NCBI GenBank assembly: GCA_020718125.1
Contig: DYDC01000032.1
Location: forward strand, 1 to 10,477
Origin: Methylacidiphilum sp.
GTDB lineage: Bacteria > Verrucomicrobiota > Verrucomicrobiia > CAIQCK01
Reading direction: 5' to 3'
Length of the DNA stretch: 10,477 nt
Part shown: one piece after another, positions 1 through 6,177 of the stretch
Position numbering within the stretch: the stretch's first letter is position 1
How the letters are laid out: the number at the start of each line of letters is the position of its first letter
The notes under the pieces: model-generated
Seen by the model: only the letters and a program-made list of their open reading frames with translations
Told to the model about the DNA's origin: nothing
Databases searched by the model: none
Made by a program: the position numbers and the translations under genes

Positions 1-64
1 GAAGGCGAAGGTTGAATTGTTATTTGTGGGGATGTGACCCCGTTCGCCCCCCGTTTGCCGGGCT

Positions 65-91
65 TTGCCTTGCGCGGACTTGCGCTATATC
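65..91 (+). promoter_or_regulatory. Possible promoter of the peptidase-like gene, with near-leaderless start
   Basis: TATATC at 86-91 resembles a -10 box and TTGCCT at 65-70 a weak -35 box, but the spacer is only 15 bp. The -10 box ends 9 bases before the ATG at 101, so the mRNA would start at or just before the start codon. That agrees with the lack of a Shine-Dalgarno sequence. Called by eye; low certainty. Confidence 0.3.
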
Positions 92-100
92 CAAACCATC

Positions 101-1306
101 ATGAAGCCCTTGTTCCTGGCCCTGTCACTGTGTCTCTGCAATGCGGCCGTGTTCGCCGTGCCGCCTGCCCGCGTGCCGTCGGTGACGGACATGAACACCG
201 CGTTTGGCATTCCGCTCTGGCAGGACGAGTCGCTCTGGGACGACGCGGACACCGCAGCGGCCGCGCGGCTGCACTGGCCGCAGCAATCGCGAACGGCCAC
301 GCAATCCAGCTTCCGGCTCTACGCGGACAAAGAGGCGCGCGCGCTCGGCTGCCGGCCGTATTCGCTGGCATTTTGGGCCGCGAAAAACAAGCCGACGGAG
401 TTCTCCATCGTCTTCGCCAACAAGGGCGACCTTTCCTCCGCGGCCGACATGGAGCGCGACGCGGAGGCCATCGAGAAAACGCTCCGGGCCGCCCTCGGGG
501 AGCCGGTGGCCGCGCGGTTTGGCCAGAGCAGCGAGACGCGCACCAAGGCGCGCCGCTGGAACTGGAAGGGCCATGCGATCCTGCTCGAAGCGCCCCGCGA
601 CAACTACGTCGGCGTGCGCATCGTGCCGGAGCCGGTTGCCGACAAAGAGGGCCGCGCCGAGCGCATCAGCGACGCCGACGTGCGCCAGGCGCTCGCCCAG
701 CGCGTCAAGCGCCGCGACAACGGCGACGTGATCGTGACGGAAATCCCGATGGTGGACCAAGGCCCGAAGGGTTACTGCACACCGGCCACGTGGGAGCGTT
801 ACCTGCGCTACCTCGGCATCCCGGCGGACATGTATGTGCTGGCGATGGCCGGCCAGACGCAGGCCGGCGGCGGCACCTGCGTGCACGTCCTGGCCCAGAG
901 CGCCGAATCGCTGATCACCCGCTCCGGCCGCCGCCTGACCCATGTCGAGGCCGACATGAGGGCCATGAGCCTGGGCCGTCACATTGACAAAGGCCTGCCG
1001 CTGATCTGGAGCATGTTCGAGAGCAGTGAACGCCAGAAGGAGATGTTCGAGCGCGCCGCCGAGCGCCGCAAGGTCACCGACTGGAACGCCTGGAACGAGA
1101 GACTCAAGCCCATCCGCAAGAGCGCCAGGCAGATCGCCACCGCGGGCATGACCGGCCACAGCTGCCTCATCACCGGCTACAACGCGCGCACCAAGGAAGT
1201 GGCCACCTCCCATTCCTGGGGCGCCGATGCCGACGAATGCTGGCTGACCTTCGAGGAAGCCGCCGCCGTCGCCATTCCCGACGGCTTGTGGGAAGTGAAA
1301 TGGTAA
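101..1306 (+). CDS. Exported papain/C39-fold cysteine peptidase-like protein
   Basis: A 401-residue protein. The start is the ATG at 101 because it opens directly into a signal peptide (MKPLFLALSLCLCNAAVFA); an in-frame ATG at 65 would add 12 non-hydrophobic residues in front of it. The C-terminal half looks like a papain-fold cysteine peptidase (C39-like group). Gln220 and Cys226 (QGPKGYC) have the same spacing as the oxyanion-hole Gln and catalytic Cys of papain. His353 in GHSCLITGYN fits the catalytic His, and HSWG at 371-374 occupies the place of the papain NSWG motif, with His where Asn is expected. Residues about 30-200 form an unrecognised N-terminal region. By inference it acts outside the cytoplasm; substrate unknown. 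No Shine-Dalgarno is visible before 101. It stands alone and converges on the next gene with a 36-bp gap. The fold is fairly secure, activity less so because of the altered third residue. Confidence 0.72.
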   Translation: MKPLFLALSLCLCNAAVFAVPPARVPSVTDMNTAFGIPLWQDESLWDDADTAAAARLHWPQQSRTATQSSFRLYADKEARALGCRPYSLAFWAAKNKPTEFSIVFANKGDLSSAADMERDAEAIEKTLRAALGEPVAARFGQSSETRTKARRWNWKGHAILLEAPRDNYVGVRIVPEPVADKEGRAERISDADVRQALAQRVKRRDNGDVIVTEIPMVDQGPKGYCTPATWERYLRYLGIPADMYVLAMAGQTQAGGGTCVHVLAQSAESLITRSGRRLTHVEADMRAMSLGRHIDKGLPLIWSMFESSERQKEMFERAAERRKVTDWNAWNERLKPIRKSARQIATAGMTGHSCLITGYNARTKEVATSHSWGADADECWLTFEEAAAVAIPDGLWEVKW

Positions 1307-1342
1307 GCAAGGCGCAGTGCGGACGCCGAAGGGCCGCGCGTT

Positions 1343-2472
1343 TCAGATCAGCCCCACCCGCTGCGCAAACCAGAACGCCTCCAGCGCGATGATGATCGCC
1401 GAGCCGGACCGCGCCAGCCCGCGCTGGCCGCGCTGGCTACAGTGTTCCAGGCCCCACAGCATTGGAAAAAGCGCCGCCACGATCGCCACCTGGCCGATCT
1501 CGACGCCGAGGTTGAAACAGACGAGCGAGATGGCGATGCCCTGCGCGCTGAGGTTCAGTTCCTTCAGGACGCTGGCAAAACCGAAACCGTGGATGAGGCC
1601 GAAGCAGAACGCGGTGATCCATCGTTTGCTTGGATGCAGGCGGATCTCCTCCGGCGAGTAAAACGACGCGCGCCGCAGCCGGAAAAGGTTCTCGATGCCG
1701 ACGGCGGCGATGGTCACCGCAATGGCCGGCTCGACAAACCATGCCGTCGCGTCCACCCACCCCAGCGTCGCGGCGGCCAGCGTCAGCGAATGCGCCAGCG
1801 TGAACGCCGTGACGATCTTCACCAGCCCGGGAAACGTCCGCGTCACCAGCAGCAGGCCGATGATGAACGCCACGTGATCGCAGCCGGTCGCGATATGCTT
1901 GAGACCCGGCAGGGTGAACTGCCGCGCCTGCGCCGCCACGGGCGCGTCGCGCAACGCCTGCGGGGGTAATTCGGCGGCAACGCTGACCGTGTGCTCGCGG
2001 TTGTCCAGATCGAACACAAGCTGGCGCCCGGTCTCGGCGCCGCGGACGACGGCGAAACAGATGCGCGTCGGGTCGGCATCGGCAAAAGCGTCGTGGCGGA
2101 TGCCAAGCGTCCGCACCGCCCGCGGCCAGCGCCACAGGAACCGGAACTCCAGCAGGTTCCTCTCCATGTCCGCGCGGCACGTGTCGGCGACCGGTTCGCC
2201 CGCGACGCCGCCACAGGCCAGCGCGACGTTCTGTTTCAGGTGATCGTGGAGTTTCTGGACGCAGACCTCCAGCGGGTCGCTGCGCGGGAGGATGCCGCCG
2301 GGCCGGTGCTGAACGGGCCGAGGCACTCCAGCTTGAACGTGAACGTCGCGGTGACAACGTTGGTCGCGACGCGGAACTCGGCGTAGGAGTTGTCGAGCGG
2401 ATGCGCCCCGATCCGCGCCGGGACGATGCAGAACAACCCCAGCAGGACCAGCAACACGCGGCCGGATTTCAT
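1343..2472 (-). CDS. HupE/UreJ-family membrane protein, interrupted by a frameshift
   Basis: Two minus-strand frames together make one protein. From the ATG at 2472 one frame gives a signal peptide (MKSGRVLLVLLGLFCIVPARIGA) and a mature start HPLDNSYAEFRV, then runs out of sense after about residue 60. From about 2298 the next frame carries the rest to the TGA at 1343. The C-terminal half has multiple membrane segments and the HupE/UreJ_2 signature blocks: HIATGCDHVAFI, FTLAHSLTL, FGLIHGFGFAS and FNLGVEIGQ, whose conserved His residues suit metal handling. Some relatives are nickel or cobalt carriers tied to hydrogenase or urease; neither enzyme is here, so the substrate is unknown. The combined span (1130 bp) is not a multiple of three, which fits one missing base. 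It may be a recent pseudogene or a sequencing or assembly error. The 2472-2503 extension of the downstream frame is an out-of-frame shadow. Confidence 0.75.
2290..2306 (-). other. Frameshift site in the HupE/UreJ-family gene
   Basis: Codons with G or C in the third position and sensible protein (TFKLECLGPFSTGP) run in the upstream frame to about 2300. From about 2296 (GILPRSDPLEVCVQKL) they run in the frame one base back. Restoring one G in the GC repeat at 2294-2300 would give a continuous TGPAGILPRS reading. No slippery heptamer is visible, so programmed frameshifting is unlikely. Confidence 0.65.
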
Positions 2473-2506
2473 GCCGCGAGGATAGCCGCGCCGCGCGCGA
2501 CAATGC

Positions 2507-2538
2507 GAGGCGGGACCGCGTTGGGGTGGTCCCGCCTC
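2507..2538. repeat. Perfect 11-bp inverted repeat (possible terminator or REP-like element)
   Basis: GAGGCGGGACC at 2507-2517 is followed, after a 10-base loop, by its exact reverse complement GGTCCCGCCTC at 2528-2538. It lies between the stop of the LTXXQ-family gene (2571) and the start of the HupE-like gene (2472), both on the minus strand. It is well placed to terminate the first gene. There is no T-tract on either side, so it may instead be a Rho-independent-like hairpin without a U-run, an mRNA-stabilising 3' hairpin, or a dispersed repeat. Confidence 0.6.
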
Positions 2539-2570
2539 CCGTGAAGTCTGCGGCCCTATTCAGGCCCCGA

Positions 2571-2951
2571 TTACTTGTTCTCGCCGCCGGGGCGACAGCC
2601 CTTGCCCCCGCCCTTGCCGGCGCCTTGCTGGAACCGCTGGCGCATCTGCTCCATGGCCTCGTCGAGTGTCTTCTTCTGGTCGTCAGTGAGGATGGCGCGC
2701 AACTCTTCCATCATCTGTTTCCGGATCTCGGCCATCTGCGGCATGAATTTCCGGCTGATCGCGGCGGCCTTCTGCTTCTGCTCCTCGGTCAGGTTCAGCT
2801 TCTGGGCCACCTCCGGGCCGACGATGCCACCCAAGGCGCGTCCGCCGAACTGGCCGGCCTGCGGCCTGGCACGTTCCTTTTTCTCCTCCTCAGCGAAGCT
2901 CGTCAGGCTGGCCAACAGGCATACACCGGCCAATATGATGATCTTTTTCAT
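2571..2951 (-). CDS. Small exported LTXXQ/Spy-like protein
   Basis: A 126-residue exported protein. The signal peptide MKKIIILAGVCLLASLTSFA is followed by a charged, helical mature region with two LTXXQ-type repeats, LTEEQ at 54-58 and LTDDQ at 88-92, separated by a Met/Lys/Glu-rich helix (about 59-86). This is the pattern of the LTXXQ/CpxP/Spy-like and heavy-metal-resistor-like periplasmic proteins. The tail from about 110 is Gly/Lys-rich with one Cys (GKGGGKGCRPGG). The ATG at 2951 is preferred: the GGAG upstream lies 8 bases from it but only 2 bases from the alternative ATG at 2957. Longer in-frame starts to 3026 would bury the signal peptide. It is divergent from trmB, with a 107-bp shared spacer. 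Function in this group is not established; envelope stress or metal binding is inference. Confidence 0.8.
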   Translation of the reverse strand: MKKIIILAGVCLLASLTSFAEEEKKERARPQAGQFGGRALGGIVGPEVAQKLNLTEEQKQKAAAISRKFMPQMAEIRKQMMEELRAILTDDQKKTLDEAMEQMRQRFQQGAGKGGGKGCRPGGENK

Positions 2952-3019
2952 GGTCATGTCTCCAATCTGGATGTCTCGGTCTGCGCGGTGTCCAAAACCG
3001 GACGCGGGAAAAAGTTTTG

Positions 3020-3048
3020 CTGTCATGCCGGTGCCGCGCCGCTAGACT
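3020..3048 (+). promoter_or_regulatory. Possible trmB promoter, near-leaderless
   Basis: CTGTCA at 3020-3025 and TAGACT at 3043-3048 are separated by 17 bp, and the second box ends 10 bases before the GTG start at 3059. No Shine-Dalgarno is visible. The pattern resembles the spacing seen before the leucine leader peptide. Weak call, by eye. Confidence 0.3.
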
Positions 3049-3058
3049 TCGCCCCCGC

Positions 3059-3667
3059 GTGAAACCCGATCCATCGCAACCCGCAATCCTCTACGCGCCG
3101 CCGAGTTGGTTCGAGCGGCTGGACTGGGCGCGCGTGTTCCCGAAGACGCAGCCGATCGAGGTGGACCTCGGCTGCGGTGACGGCACGCTGCTGTTGCATT
3201 GGGCAAGGAAGCTCCCCGACCGCAACTGGCTCGGCGTGGAACGGCTCAAGGGCCGCATCCTGAAGCTGGAGCGCAAGGCGCCCCGGCTCGGCATCACCGG
3301 CAACCTGCGCGGCCTGCGGATCGAGAGCAGCTATGCGATAGAGTGGCTTTTCCCGCCGGCGAGCGTCGCGGCCTGTCACATCTACTTCCCCGACCCGTGG
3401 CCGAAGAAGCGCCACCACAAACGGCGGCTGTTCCAGCCGGAGTTCGTCGCGGCGCTCCACCGGACGCTGGTGGTGGGCGGCCACGTGAACCTCGCGACCG
3501 ATCACCGCGAGTATTTCGCGCGGATGCTGGAGGTCTTCAGTGCGGCGGCGGGGTTCGCACGGGTCGAGCCGCTCGTGCCGGCGACGCCGGAGGACATGAC
3601 CGACTTCGAGCGGGACTTCGTGGCCGAAGGCCGGCCGGTCCACCGCGCGCGGTTTCGCAAGACCTGA
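3059..3667 (+). CDS. trmB: tRNA (guanine-N7-)-methyltransferase TrmB
   Basis: Uses S-adenosylmethionine to methylate N7 of guanine 46 in the variable loop of tRNAs; cytoplasmic. The 202-residue protein has the SAM-binding loop LGCGDG (37-42), the highly diagnostic stretch FPDPWPKKRHHKRR (110-123) and the C-terminal TDFE (181-184), which matches the family TxxE substrate motif. Length is normal for a compact TrmB. The start is taken as the GTG at 3059 (MKPDPSQPAILYAPP). The frame is open upstream to an ATG at 3017, but those 14 residues (LSCRCRAARLRPR) look like shadow coding and overlap the probable promoter. It stands alone: divergent from the LTXXQ-family gene and convergent with the dehydrogenase gene (21-bp gap). 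Confidence 0.93.
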   Translation: MKPDPSQPAILYAPPSWFERLDWARVFPKTQPIEVDLGCGDGTLLLHWARKLPDRNWLGVERLKGRILKLERKAPRLGITGNLRGLRIESSYAIEWLFPPASVAACHIYFPDPWPKKRHHKRRLFQPEFVAALHRTLVVGGHVNLATDHREYFARMLEVFSAAAGFARVEPLVPATPEDMTDFERDFVAEGRPVHRARFRKT

Positions 3668-3688
3668 CGTTGCGCTGTGGCCGTCGCG

Positions 3689-4780
3689 CTACGCCGTGAT
3701 GACGCCTTTGATGACGTTGCCCTGGCGGTTCGCGACGGCCTTGATGGCTTCTTCGAGTTTGGCCAGCGGGAAGCGGTGCGTGATGAGGCTCTTGGTGTCC
3801 ACCAGCTTGTTCGCCACGGCGCTGACCGCGGTCGGCCAGGTGAACGGCGCCAGCCACGAGAAGCGGATGGTCTTGTCCCAGAAGATGCTCTTGAGCGCCG
3901 GCACGCGGATGACGGCCTTGTCGCTCGGCAGGCCGAAATAGACCACCGTCGAGCGGCGCCCGGAGACCGCCAGAGCGGCCTCCATCGCCTCGACGGCGCC
4001 CGTCGGCGTGATGACGCGGTCAGCCATGCGCCCGCCGGTCAGTTTGCTGATAGTGCCTTCCAGGTCGCCGGCGAAATACTTCGATTCCTTGTCCGCGACG
4101 TTGATGAGGTAGTCCGCGCCGAGCTTCTTGCCGGCATCGAGACGGTAGTCGTCGCCGGGGCCGCCCACGAGCGCGACCTTGCCCGCGCCGGAGCTTTTCG
4201 CGAGCTGGAGCATCATCAGGCCGATGGCGCCGGGGCCCATGATGACCACGAAGTTGCCCGGCTCGATCTGCATGTTCTTGATGCCATAGGTAACGCAGGC
4301 CAGCGGCTCGGTGAGCGCGCCTTCCTCGAAGCTGACGTTGTCGGGCAGCTTGATCAGCCCGGTGTATTTGCTGGCGCAATACTCCGCGAAGCCGCCGTTG
4401 ACGGAGACGCCGATGACCGACTTGCATTCGCAGAGGTTGGTCTGGCCCTTGGCGCAGATCTCGCAGGCGTTGCAGTGCTGCACCGGGTTGACCACGACAC
4501 GGTCGCCCGGCATGAACAGCTTTGCCTTCGCCGGCACCGCGCCGACCTGCACGACCTCGGCGGTGAACTCATGACCGAGCACGAGCGGGCCTTTGCCCGT
4601 CGGGGTCTCCAGCGGGCTGTTGCCGAAGTAGTAGGCGACATCGGAACCGCAGATGCCGACCGCCTTCACGCGCACGAGGACCTCGTCGTCGCTGATTTGC
4701 GGGACGGGGATGTCCTCATGCCTCATCTTCTCTTTCTCGTGGAAAACCTGCGCCTTCATCGTCTTCGGGATCGCCGCCAT
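3689..4780 (-). CDS. Zinc-dependent medium-chain alcohol/polyol dehydrogenase
   Basis: A 363-residue MDR-superfamily NAD(P)-dependent dehydrogenase related to sorbitol, threonine and alcohol dehydrogenases. Catalytic zinc ligands are Cys44 (GICGSD), His70-Glu71 (GHE) and probably Glu158 (LTEPLA). Structural zinc ligands are Cys103, Cys106, Cys109 and Cys117. The Rossmann fold begins with GPGAIG at 182-187. The ATG at 4780 has an AGGAG about 9 bases upstream. It lies 49 bp downstream of the mannose-6-phosphate isomerase-like gene on the same strand and is probably co-transcribed, which hints at a sugar or polyol substrate. The exact substrate cannot be read from the sequence. The 402-residue plus-strand ORF over the same bases is a shadow. 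Confidence 0.88.
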   Translation of the reverse strand: MAAIPKTMKAQVFHEKEKMRHEDIPVPQISDDEVLVRVKAVGICGSDVAYYFGNSPLETPTGKGPLVLGHEFTAEVVQVGAVPAKAKLFMPGDRVVVNPVQHCNACEICAKGQTNLCECKSVIGVSVNGGFAEYCASKYTGLIKLPDNVSFEEGALTEPLACVTYGIKNMQIEPGNFVVIMGPGAIGLMMLQLAKSSGAGKVALVGGPGDDYRLDAGKKLGADYLINVADKESKYFAGDLEGTISKLTGGRMADRVITPTGAVEAMEAALAVSGRRSTVVYFGLPSDKAVIRVPALKSIFWDKTIRFSWLAPFTWPTAVSAVANKLVDTKSLITHRFPLAKLEEAIKAVANRQGNVIKGVITA

Positions 4781-4796
4781 GGTCGTGTTCTCCTGT

Positions 4797-4835
4797 GGAT
4801 TTGGGATTTGGGATTTGAGATTTCGGATTTCAGAT
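4797..4835. repeat. 7-bp tandem repeat (GGATTTG-type heptamers)
   Basis: Three exact GGATTTG units (4797-4817) are followed by AGATTTC, GGATTTC and the start of another unit (to 4835). The stretch is AT-rich compared with its surroundings, fills most of the spacer between the isomerase and dehydrogenase genes, and includes the isomerase stop codon (TGA, minus strand, 4832-4830). Heptamer arrays of this type behave as slippage-prone short tandem repeats; I see no coding or terminator role. Confidence 0.85.
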
Positions 4836-5948
4836 CACCGGCGGATAACCGGTATAGACCTCGATCGGCTTGCGGCCGGTGTTGACGATCTCGTAGCCCG
4901 GCAGGCAGCGCGGGATCATGAACGACTTGCCGCGCCTGATGGGCGTCTCGCCCCACGGGCCGACGAGCTTGCCCTCGCCCGCGAACGTGACGAACACGTA
5001 GAAGCCCCGGTCGCCCGGCATCTTCAGCTTGTCGGCGATAGTGAGCTTGGTTTCCCAGAAATACTTCCGCGCCGAGTCGGGCAGGAACTTCTCTTCCTTG
5101 TTCTTGCCCGTGCCGCGGACCTTCACCGGCTTGCGGCAGATGCGGTTCTTGAGGAACGACGCGCTCATCACCGAGAAGTCGGCGGCCTTCAGTCCCTTGT
5201 CCCAGTCGAGGCCGCACGCAGCCTGCTCGCGCTTGTAGGGATACGGTCCCTCATATTCGGCGAGGATGTTCCAGTCGGTCGGCTCCTGCGGCTCGAGGAT
5301 GCAGCAGCCCTCGCCGATGGAGTGGACGATGCCGGCGGTGGTGTAGGTCACGTCGCCGAGCTTCGGCTTGATCTCGTGCATGTGCGCGCGCATCGCCTCG
5401 ACATCCTGCGCGTCCATCCACTTTCTGAATTGGTCCACCGTGACCTTCTTCTTCCAGCCAACCCAGGCCTTCGCGCCGGGGCGGACACCGATGAGGATCC
5501 ACGACTCGTTCTTGCCGAACGGGTTGTTCAGATACTTCTTGGCGAACTCCGGCGACGGGTGCCAGTGGACGGGGATGTGGGCGTTTTCGCCCACGTCGAA
5601 GATCTTCACGAGCACGCCGAGGGTGGCGCCGAACTTCTTGAAGTGCTTCGCGCCGAGCGTCTCGTTGGGGAACGCCGCGAGCAACTCGGTCAACAGCGCC
5701 TTCTCGCCGCAAGGCAGCTCGACGATGCTGTAGCCCTTGGTCGGCGTGTTCTCGCTGTCGGGCCGACCGGGCGTGTAGGCGCGGTTGGTGGAGAAGATCC
5801 ACTCCTCGGAGCGGAAGTCGTCCTTCGGGGTGGGTTCGCCCATGAAATCGGCGCGCAATTTGCCGCCGTTGTAGAAGTGGATGTAGGTGTTGGGTGCGAG
5901 TGCGACAGGCGCCTTTAGCAGCGCGGCGAGTTCAGCTTTCGAGGCCAT
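4830..5948 (-). CDS. Class I mannose-6-phosphate isomerase-like protein
   Basis: Probably interconverts mannose 6-phosphate and fructose 6-phosphate, or acts on a related sugar phosphate; cytoplasmic zinc enzyme of the cupin fold. The 372-residue protein has HIPVHWHPS, with His128 and His130 in the place of the usual Gln-x-His pair. It also has GKNESW with Glu148 as the expected metal ligand, and AGIVHSIG with His209 as the fourth ligand, followed by EPQEPTDWN. The C-terminal third (about 280-372) forms a second cupin-like region ending in TGYPPVI. The ATG at 5948 is chosen because GGAGG lies 9 bases upstream; the frame is open further, to 6041, but that part reads as non-coding. The stop codon falls inside a heptamer repeat. 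It is the first gene of a probable two-gene unit with the dehydrogenase and is divergent from leuA. Family assignment is firm, substrate less so. Confidence 0.83.
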   Translation of the reverse strand: MASKAELAALLKAPVALAPNTYIHFYNGGKLRADFMGEPTPKDDFRSEEWIFSTNRAYTPGRPDSENTPTKGYSIVELPCGEKALLTELLAAFPNETLGAKHFKKFGATLGVLVKIFDVGENAHIPVHWHPSPEFAKKYLNNPFGKNESWILIGVRPGAKAWVGWKKKVTVDQFRKWMDAQDVEAMRAHMHEIKPKLGDVTYTTAGIVHSIGEGCCILEPQEPTDWNILAEYEGPYPYKREQAACGLDWDKGLKAADFSVMSASFLKNRICRKPVKVRGTGKNKEEKFLPDSARKYFWETKLTIADKLKMPGDRGFYVFVTFAGEGKLVGPWGETPIRRGKSFMIPRCLPGYEIVNTGRKPIEVYTGYPPVI

Positions 5949-6061
5949 GTGTCGGTCCCTCCGGTTGGGTTTGTGAACTAAGGTTTCGGTCAAAAAAAGC
6001 CGCGGCAGCTTGCCACAACTTTCCGGCCAGTCAACAATCATCTTCGCCGCAAAAATCCCAT
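5949..6061. other. Divergent spacer, isomerase side
   Basis: The 351-bp gap between the isomerase and leuA starts is described in parts. This part holds the isomerase ribosome binding site (GGAGG on the minus strand) and a minus-strand TTGACT (6034-6029) that could be a -35 box. No convincing -10 box follows it. A run of seven A (5992-5998) lies next to GCCGCGGC; the hairpin it could form is too weak to call a terminator. Confidence 0.4.
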
Positions 6062-6090
6062 TTGCCCTGCAACCAGCATCCGGCTACTGT
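6062..6090 (+). promoter_or_regulatory. Predicted leuA promoter
   Basis: TTGCCC at 6062-6067 and TACTGT at 6085-6090 are separated by exactly 17 bp. Transcription would begin at about 6097-6100, that is, at or within three bases of the leader-peptide ATG at 6100. The leader would therefore be translated from a leaderless or nearly leaderless RNA, which fits the absence of a Shine-Dalgarno sequence. Assigned by eye. Confidence 0.5.
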
Positions 6091-6099
6091 CCGCGCGTC

Positions 6100-6177
6100 A
6101 TGAACGCCGCGCAACCCGCCAACTTGGCCCTGCTGCTACTACTGGAGCAGCCGACGGTGGGTTGTGTGCGCGTGTAA
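6100..6177 (+). CDS. leuL: Leucine leader peptide of the leuA attenuator
   Basis: A 25-codon ORF (ATG 6100, TAA 6175-6177) whose middle reads NLALLLLLEQ: six leucines, five in a row (codons 11-15, 6130-6144). Two of the five are CTA, a codon expected to be rare in so GC-rich a genome, which would sharpen sensitivity to charged tRNA-Leu. The peptide need not function itself; its translation senses leucine supply. It lies in the only long spacer before leuA and overlaps helix 1:2 of the attenuator. No Shine-Dalgarno is visible, and the predicted promoter puts the transcript start at about the ATG. The symbol follows the enterobacterial usage for analogous leaders; homology to them is not implied. 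Confidence 0.85.
   Translation: MNAAQPANLALLLLLEQPTVGCVRV

Noticed and set aside
125..1213. Long minus-strand ORF (362 codons) opposite the peptidase-like gene
   Set aside because: No signal peptide or motif and shadow-like composition. The plus strand has a signal peptide and papain-type motifs.
2472..2503. ATG at 2503 as the start of the HupE-like gene
   Set aside because: The peptide from 2503 to about 2300 is Arg/Pro-rich shadow sequence. The other frame in the same stretch has a proper signal peptide and HPLDNSYAEF, so a frameshift is the better reading.
3677..4885. Long plus-strand ORF (402 codons) opposite the dehydrogenase gene
   Set aside because: Its protein is rich in Arg, Ala, Asp, Leu and His without any domain, and the minus strand has a complete zinc dehydrogenase with all metal ligands. 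It is a high-GC shadow.
5992..6011. Hairpin followed by T7 on the minus strand upstream of the isomerase
   Set aside because: The stem is only four base pairs with a seven-base loop, and no leader ORF or alternative pairing is evident. Not enough to call an attenuator or terminator.
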